Below, in pieces: positions 24,408 through 29,059 of a stretch of 29,059 nt of DNA. Numbering within the stretch: the first letter of the stretch is position 1; the number at the start of each line of letters is the position of its first letter. This DNA is from Alphaproteobacteria bacterium (GTDB taxonomy: Bacteria; Pseudomonadota; Alphaproteobacteria; UBA6615): contig JAQWSA010000061.1 of NCBI GenBank assembly GCA_029243445.1, positions 1 to 29,059 of the forward strand, written 5' to 3'. Below the pieces are notes generated by a model. It did not search any database, had not been told where the DNA came from, and saw only the letters and a program-made list of their open reading frames with translations. Position numbers and translations under genes: made by a program.

Positions 24408-25055
24408 ATGGATAAAAAAATGTTGCGTCCAAAAGATGCTGCCACACTTGTATTGTATCGTGGATACGGTAACAATTTGAGGATCCTTTTGGGACAACGC
24501 CATCAGGGCCATGCATTTATGCCGAATGCATATGTTTTTCCTGGAGGACGGGTTAACCCTTCAGATAGCAGAGCTATTCCTTCTTCTGAATTACGTAAAG
24601 GTGTAGCTAAAATGCTTGAGAGAGCCGCAACTCCAGCCAGAGCCAGGGCAATTGCGGTGGCTGCTGTGCGAGAAACTTTTGAAGAGACAGGTTTACTAGT
24701 TGCATCGGGTGCAAGTGAGAATGATCAATGGCATAATAAAATTGGTCCTCTACTTGGGTCAATGGACTACTTCTTTAGGGCTATAACCCCGCCCAATAGA
24801 ATTCGTCGATTTGATGCTCGGTTTTTTTCTGTTCAAGCCTCTGAAGCTCGCGGTGTTTTGGGAGGAGATGGCGAATTAAAAAACCTGTCTTGGTTTACTT
24901 TAAATGAAATTAGTAAGCTTGAAATGGCAAGTATTACACGAATTGCCTTAGCAGAGTTCAGGCGTATTTTTACAGGGACGAGTTTGCATAATTCAAACCG
25001 TTTAATACCAGTGTCGAGATACATTCGTGGGCAATATAAAATAACTATGGAATAG
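24408..25055 (+). CDS. Nudix hydrolase, NUDT19-like with interrupted Nudix box
   Basis: A 215-residue Nudix-fold pyrophosphohydrolase. The fold starts DAATLVLYR, with FMPNAYVFPGGRV at about 37-49 and the catalytic helix AVRETFEETGLLV at about 86-98, carrying the metal-binding RE..EE. In an ordinary Nudix box the glycine and the REXXEE are about a dozen residues apart. Here about 40 residues lie between Gly47 and Arg88. That enlarged box is a hallmark of NUDT19-type enzymes, some of which cleave CoA and acyl-CoA. CoA is therefore a reasonable but unproven substrate, and an acyl-CoA racemase lies nearby. It follows the NIPSNAP gene by 15 bases and ends 3 bases from the convergent MBL gene. Confidence 0.88.
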   Translation: MDKKMLRPKDAATLVLYRGYGNNLRILLGQRHQGHAFMPNAYVFPGGRVNPSDSRAIPSSELRKGVAKMLERAATPARARAIAVAAVRETFEETGLLVASGASENDQWHNKIGPLLGSMDYFFRAITPPNRIRRFDARFFSVQASEARGVLGGDGELKNLSWFTLNEISKLEMASITRIALAEFRRIFTGTSLHNSNRLIPVSRYIRGQYKITME

Positions 25056-25058
25056 TCT

Positions 25059-25958
25059 TTAATTAACGGCTCTGTATTTATTATTAGATGTTGGTTTACC
25101 TTCACATTTTACGCGGCCAGTTTGCACCATGTGAATTAAGTGAGACAACACAGATCGTGCAGCGGCTTTATGTAGGTTGGAATCAATTTTAGCGTAAATT
25201 TTTAATACAATATCTGGGATGTTATCTATACCATCTTTCAGACAAACCATAATCTCATCTTCTCGTTCATAACGGTGAGCAAGTAAAGATTCTACATATG
25301 GTCTGGGATTAGTTATAGGAGATCCATGCGTAGGGTAGTAGATACTTTCTGGTCTATTATTAAGCTTATCTAAAGAAGTCATATAATTAGACATGTCTCC
25401 ATCTGGGGGAGATACTATTGTGGTGGACCATCCCATGACATGATCGCCTGGAAATAGTGCATTTTCTTCTTTTAATGCAAAGCACATGTGGTTTGATGTA
25501 TGGCCGGGGGTATGAATACTCTCTATAGTCCAATTGCCTCCTTTAATAATTTCTCCATCTATGAGTTTTTTATCAGGTACAAAATCAAAATCTGCTCCCT
25601 CCTCCATCTCATTTTTTTTACTACTACGAGCATGTGGCCCGTAAGCATAGGATAAAGCTCCTGAAGCAGATTTTATTTGTAATGTGGCTGGAGAGTGATC
25701 TAGATGGGTATGGGTAACCAATACATGTGTTATTTTCTCGCCTTTTACGGCTTTGAGGATAGCTTGTATATGCTCAGGAATTGCAGGTCCTGGATCAATA
25801 ATAGCTACTGCGTCGTTCCCAACTATATAAGTGCCGGTGCCATGTAGTGTGAATGCACTAGGGTTTGGTGCTATAACTCGACGAACTAATGGTGATAGAC
25901 GCTGAGTAATGCCATATTCAAATTTTAATTCTTTATTATGATCTTTAAAGTTTACCAT
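25059..25958 (-). CDS. Metallo-beta-lactamase-fold hydrolase, LACTB2-like
   Basis: A 299-residue MBL-fold protein. The zinc ligands are all present: THTHLDH (His83, His85, Asp87, His88), His153 in HTPGHTSNH, Asp172 in FPGDHVMGW, and His211 in YPTHG. A C-terminal winged-helix-like tail (about 225-290, LSHLIHMVQTGRV) matches LACTB2-type proteins, which include endoribonucleases. Hydrolysis of a thioester is another possibility. The ATG at 25958 is chosen because the protein then begins like its relatives (FEYGITQRLSPLVRRVIAPNPS) and overlaps the racemase gene by only 14 bases. A TTG at 26030 or ATG at 26009 would give longer overlaps. It probably forms an operon with the CoA racemase. Confidence 0.88.
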   Translation of the reverse strand: MVNFKDHNKELKFEYGITQRLSPLVRRVIAPNPSAFTLHGTGTYIVGNDAVAIIDPGPAIPEHIQAILKAVKGEKITHVLVTHTHLDHSPATLQIKSASGALSYAYGPHARSSKKNEMEEGADFDFVPDKKLIDGEIIKGGNWTIESIHTPGHTSNHMCFALKEENALFPGDHVMGWSTTIVSPPDGDMSNYMTSLDKLNNRPESIYYPTHGSPITNPRPYVESLLAHRYEREDEIMVCLKDGIDNIPDIVLKIYAKIDSNLHKAAARSVLSHLIHMVQTGRVKCEGKPTSNNKYRAVN

Positions 25959-27132
25959 TTTCTTCTCGACCAATAGCTTCGGATTCGATAAGGCTATTAA
26001 TTTCTTCATTAGTGAACCCCCAGTCAGCAAGAACTAATTCTGTATGTTCCCCAGGTTGAGGAGGGGGTGAATGTACTTTTCCTGGGGTGCGATTAAAACG
26101 CGGTGCAGGCGCTGGTTGCACTATTCCTGCAACTTCTACAAAATTTGTGCGAGCCTGGTTATGAGGGTGATTTGGTGCTTCGGTTAACGAAAGTACTGGA
26201 GCAAAACAAACGTCAGTACCTTCCATAATAGCAACCCAAGCTTCTCGGGTCTTTGTTTTAATTTTTTTCGCTATAGCTTGTTTGAGCTCAGGCCATTTTT
26301 CCCGATTCATCTGGGGCGGGAGAGAATCTGGATCTAAGCATAGCTTTTCTAGTAGTAGAGCATAAAACTTCTTTTCAATAGAACCTATAGAAATAAATTT
26401 ACCGTCTGAAGTTTCAAAAGTCCCATAAAAGGGTGCCGCACCGTCAAGAATATTCTTTTCCCGAGCATCGTTCCAATACCCTGAAGCGTGCAAGCCATAT
26501 ATAGGTGTCATAAGCGATATGGCTCCATCAACCATTCCTATATCAACGACTTGTCCTTCCCCGCTGTTTTGTGCTTCGTACACAGCAGCCATTACACCAA
26601 ACGCTAGATACATACCACCACCACCAAAGTCTCCTATCATATTTAGTGGTGGTATGGGTTTTTCTCTGGTGCCAATGGCGTGTAAGGCGCCTGTTAAAGC
26701 TATATAATTTATATCATGGCCTGCCGAAAGCGCTAGGGGCCCTTCGTTACCAAAACCTGTCATTCGTGCATATATTAAACGGCTATTTCTTTGCATGGCT
26801 TGCTCAGGTCCAATACCAAGCTTTTCTGTAACGCCAGGCCGAAAAGGGTCAATTAGCACGTCAGCCTTTTCTATTAGTTTGAGAACAGTTTCTGCTCCAC
26901 TAGGGTTTTTCAAATCTATTGCTATAGATCGGCGGCTGCGGTTCATTAGATCATATTCGGCACCACGAGGCACGCCTAAGCCCGGGTCGACACGTCGGTC
27001 AACTCGAATTATCTCTGCACCTAAATCTGCCATCAGCATTGAAGCAAATGGAGCGGGACCGATTCCACCTAATTCGACGATTTTTAAACCTACCAATGGT
27101 CCTTGTCTTTTAATTTTTTCACTGTCTGGCAT
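25945..27132 (-). CDS. Alpha-methylacyl-CoA racemase (CaiB/BaiF, CoA-transferase family III)
   Basis: A 395-residue family III CoA-transferase fold protein. It looks like a racemase rather than a transferase. AGHDINYIALTGALHAIG supplies His139, NMIGDFGGGG supplies Asp168 and GSIEKKFY supplies Glu253, spaced like the His126/Asp156/Glu241 set of the mycobacterial racemase MCR. The usual transferase Asp pattern is replaced by this set. The enzyme would epimerise 2-methylacyl-CoA for beta-oxidation of branched chains. CTCCGGAG with GGAG 8 bases before the ATG is a good ribosome site. The 3' end overlaps the MBL gene by 14 bases. Confidence 0.92.
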   Translation of the reverse strand: MPDSEKIKRQGPLVGLKIVELGGIGPAPFASMLMADLGAEIIRVDRRVDPGLGVPRGAEYDLMNRSRRSIAIDLKNPSGAETVLKLIEKADVLIDPFRPGVTEKLGIGPEQAMQRNSRLIYARMTGFGNEGPLALSAGHDINYIALTGALHAIGTREKPIPPLNMIGDFGGGGMYLAFGVMAAVYEAQNSGEGQVVDIGMVDGAISLMTPIYGLHASGYWNDAREKNILDGAAPFYGTFETSDGKFISIGSIEKKFYALLLEKLCLDPDSLPPQMNREKWPELKQAIAKKIKTKTREAWVAIMEGTDVCFAPVLSLTEAPNHPHNQARTNFVEVAGIVQPAPAPRFNRTPGKVHSPPPQPGEHTELVLADWGFTNEEINSLIESEAIGREENGKL

Positions 27133-27211
27133 AGTTTTTTCTCCGGAGAGGAGCGTTACAATATTTAAAGTATAACAATATTTTTTACCTTAATTTATTA
27201 TTACGCACCTT

Positions 27212-27233
27212 AAAAAAAATAATAAGGATTATT
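27212..27233 (-). terminator. Weak A/T-stem terminator after the maleylacetoacetate isomerase gene
   Basis: Read on the minus strand, a perfect 6-bp stem AATAAT-CCTT-ATTATT is followed by a run of T residues, 17 bases past the isomerase stop. The stem has no G-C pairs, so termination would be weak. The T-run and position still favour a terminator. Confidence 0.35.
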
Positions 27234-27250
27234 TATAGGTTTTTTATAGT

Positions 27251-27901
27251 TTATGCGTCTTTGGGAAAATCTGGTTGGACCTGAGGCCGAGAATCATAGA
27301 AGGCTGGAATCTTCATACAATTATCAAATATACTAGTTATTCTTGGATAGGACTCTGTGTTAATACCAAATAAACGAGCGGCACCAAATTGTGGTACAAC
27401 GCAAAGGTCAGCAAAAGTTATGCTGTCCCCATGACAATAGGTGCCAGTTTGTTTGCTTCCATCCAGGCTTTCTTCTATTGCTTCAAGTCCTTTGGTCATC
27501 CAATTAGAAATCCAAGTTTCGAGCGTAGATTCTTCATGTCCCAAGTTTTGGGTTATATATTTACGGATACGCGGTATGACTAAGGGATGAGTATCTGCAA
27601 CAGAAATTAGAGATATTGCTCTTACTCGAGAACGATCAATAGGCTTATCTGGTAAAAGGCAAGGATTAGGATGAAGTTCTTCAATGTATTCTAGAATTGC
27701 CATTGATTGAGTAAGAATGTTTTCACCATCAACTAATGTAGGTACTACCATTTGTGGGTTAATTTTTCTATAGTCTGCATTGAACTGATCTCCTTTAATG
27801 AGATCCATAGACCTAACCTCGAAGGGAATGCCTTTTATAGTGAGGGCAATGCGCACTCTGTATGCAGCGAGTGAACGCCAATAGCTGTAAAGTATCATCA
27901 T
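27251..27901 (-). CDS. maiA: Maleylacetoacetate isomerase (zeta-class GST)
   Basis: Glutathione-dependent cis-trans isomerase that turns maleylacetoacetate into fumarylacetoacetate in tyrosine/homogentisate breakdown. The 216-residue protein starts MMILYSYWRSLAAYRVRIALTIKGI, a zeta-class N-terminus. NPQMVVPTLVDGENILTQSMAILEYIEE supplies the glutathione-site QS, and the C-terminal domain (ITFADLCVVPQ) fits. The usual R-S-S-A active-site loop reads R-S-L-A, keeping only the first Ser. The ATG at 27901 has AGGA 7 bases upstream. An ATG at 27937 would add 12 lysine- and glutamine-rich residues not expected in the family. No other homogentisate-pathway gene lies in the window, so the activity could also be that of a generic zeta GST. 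Confidence 0.85.
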   Translation of the reverse strand: MMILYSYWRSLAAYRVRIALTIKGIPFEVRSMDLIKGDQFNADYRKINPQMVVPTLVDGENILTQSMAILEYIEELHPNPCLLPDKPIDRSRVRAISLISVADTHPLVIPRIRKYITQNLGHEESTLETWISNWMTKGLEAIEESLDGSKQTGTYCHGDSITFADLCVVPQFGAARLFGINTESYPRITSIFDNCMKIPAFYDSRPQVQPDFPKDA

Positions 27902-27975
27902 CTTGTTTTCCTGGATTATCTGTTTTTTTGTTTTCAATTGGCTTTTTCAAGGTCAATGAGTCAAGTAGAACAAAA

Positions 27976-29059
27976 CTATTTTGTTATCATTAGGCCTCTT
28001 CTGTTCCGGTGTAGCCATGAAGGAATAGCAGTTGCTAACGCAAATGCAAACAATGGCAGTAGCATTTGTAGCAAGGCGTATGTACCAATAGTTCTTCGGT
28101 TACCGCTTGCTGCAAGACTTACTGCTTCTGTTGTTAAGGTATCAAATCTTCCTGCTCCCGCAAATACTGTTGGCAAGTAAAGCCCTACGCTTACAGCAAA
28201 GCCAACTGCAGCTGATATAAAAATTGGTCGTAATAACATAGGTAATTTAACACAAATAATTAGTCGCAATGGCTTTGCTCCAAGGCAAGATGCAGTATCG
28301 GCATATCTTTTGTCCCATGAACGGTATGGATCAGCTAGTGATATAAATACGTACGGTAAAACAAAAATGAGATGTGTCCATATTATTGCTAACCAACTTC
28401 CATCTATCTTCAGTAGGATTAACATTATTTGAGTGCCAAAAAGAAATGCTACCTGAGGAATTAGCATGGGTGTATATAGTAAAAGCAGGCTTTTATTTTG
28501 TGCATTCTTGCCAAGACGTATTTCGTTTTCTAAACAACCTATAGTTAATATTAGTGCAACTATGCAGGTAACAAAGCCAATACCTAGCGTATTCCAAGCA
28601 GCTAAAAAAAGTTCGTTGGCATTACCAAACCATGTTTGCATGTTTAATGTTTGCGGAAATGCATTTGGAAACCGCCAATCTCCGGACACTGACCATATGG
28701 CCATACTAACGAGGCTAAAAGAAGCAACTACGAAAACTAAAAGAAGACAAAGTGCTGCTATTAAGCGTAACCATTTATCACATGTGAAACGCCAGCCAAT
28801 AAAAACCCATTTTTTTCCTAAGTTAGTTATTATTTTTTCGCATATCCACCATACTCCGAGAGCTAAAATGACTAAGATAAATTGTAATATGGCCCCTGCA
28901 GAAGCTATAAATCGCATTAATATTTCTGGGTCGTTGAACCATCTTAATAGTTGCACTGCGAGCGGAGGCGGGGTCGTTGGAGCAATCACGATTGCAACGT
29001 CTACTACAGAAATTGCATATGCCAATACAGCAAATATTGGAAGACGTATTTGTTTGTAG
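27976..29059 (-). CDS. ABC transporter permease, YnjC-like (5' end beyond window)
   Basis: C-terminal part of a long inner-membrane permease. The minus-strand frame is open from base 29059 to the TAG at 27976, about 361 codons, with no natural start inside; the TTG at 29025 is mid-protein. The segment around it (LPIFAVLAYAISVVDVAIVIAPTTPPPLAVQLLRWFNDP) matches the YnjC-type two-half permease as I recall it. Several hydrophobic helices follow. The EAA-type loop that contacts the ATPase is around DTASCLGAKPLRLIICVKLPMLLRP. Such permeases work with an ATPase and a periplasmic binding protein, expected upstream on this strand. The substrate is unknown. The isomerase gene follows on the same strand. 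Confidence 0.85.
   Translation of the reverse strand, partial: YKQIRLPIFAVLAYAISVVDVAIVIAPTTPPPLAVQLLRWFNDPEILMRFIASAGAILQFILVILALGVWWICEKIITNLGKKWVFIGWRFTCDKWLRLIAALCLLLVFVVASFSLVSMAIWSVSGDWRFPNAFPQTLNMQTWFGNANELFLAAWNTLGIGFVTCIVALILTIGCLENEIRLGKNAQNKSLLLLYTPMLIPQVAFLFGTQIMLILLKIDGSWLAIIWTHLIFVLPYVFISLADPYRSWDKRYADTASCLGAKPLRLIICVKLPMLLRPIFISAAVGFAVSVGLYLPTVFAGAGRFDTLTTEAVSLAASGNRRTIGTYALLQMLLPLFAFALATAIPSWLHRNRRGLMITK

Noticed and set aside
1..29059. Mobile elements, phage genes, CRISPR arrays, toxin-antitoxin pairs or defence systems
   Set aside because: No transposase, integrase, evenly spaced direct repeats, toxin/antitoxin-sized gene pairs or defence domains were seen. Gene content is housekeeping and metabolic, and no wholly new system is claimed.

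Overview
This window reads as an AT-rich, gene-dense stretch of an alphaproteobacterial chromosome. The evidence is the orders rpmI-rplT-pheS-pheT and kpsF-lptC-lptA-lptB-rpoN-ptsN, a short HRDC-less RNase D, an Hsp20-DUF1150 pair, an FzlA-like GST-fold protein and an NDUFA9-like protein beside uppP. The low GC, tiny intergenic gaps and overlapping convergent genes suggest a streamlined, possibly marine, lineage. That lineage placement is inference. I see no mobile elements, tRNAs, rRNAs, CRISPR arrays or broken genes.

Layout. (1) Bases 1-7393 hold translation genes on the minus strand: pheT (3' end cut by the window edge), pheS, rplT, rpmI, infC and thrS. A plus-strand SDR gene (3998-4777) sits between rpmI and infC. 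infC has no in-frame ATG; the best start is an ATC codon behind a good Shine-Dalgarno sequence. (2) Bases 7456-15171 are mainly envelope and small-metabolism genes: a GT9 and a GT4 glycosyltransferase (probably LPS core), two alpha/beta hydrolases, a YeeZ-like epimerase-fold protein, an FzlA-like protein, uppP and an NDUFA9-like protein. (3) Bases 15388-21770, plus strand, hold RNase D and then the LPS-export and nitrogen-sigma block kpsF, lptC, lptA, lptB, rpoN, ptsN. The hpf gene often found between rpoN and ptsN is absent; that 294-base spacer carries a consensus -35 promoter instead. (4) Bases 21774-29059 hold Hsp20-DUF1150, an SMP-30 lactonase, a NIPSNAP protein, a NUDT19-like Nudix hydrolase, a LACTB2-like metallo-beta-lactamase-fold protein overlapping an alpha-methylacyl-CoA racemase, a maleylacetoacetate isomerase, and the C-terminal part of a YnjC-like ABC permease that runs off the right edge.

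How the genes work together. The left third supplies aminoacyl-tRNA synthetases, IF-3 and two 50S proteins. The middle makes and exports envelope polymers: KpsF feeds KDO synthesis, LptABC moves LPS outward, UppP recycles the lipid carrier, the glycosyltransferases probably build the core, and FzlA would couple FtsZ to constriction. The right third looks catabolic (branched acyl-CoA, aromatic and sugar-lactone chemistry). Most content is ordinary housekeeping. The most notable items are the ATC start of infC, an SDR lacking the whole N-S-Y-K catalytic tetrad, a tandemly duplicated LptA, and the missing hpf with a promoter and long leader in its place.
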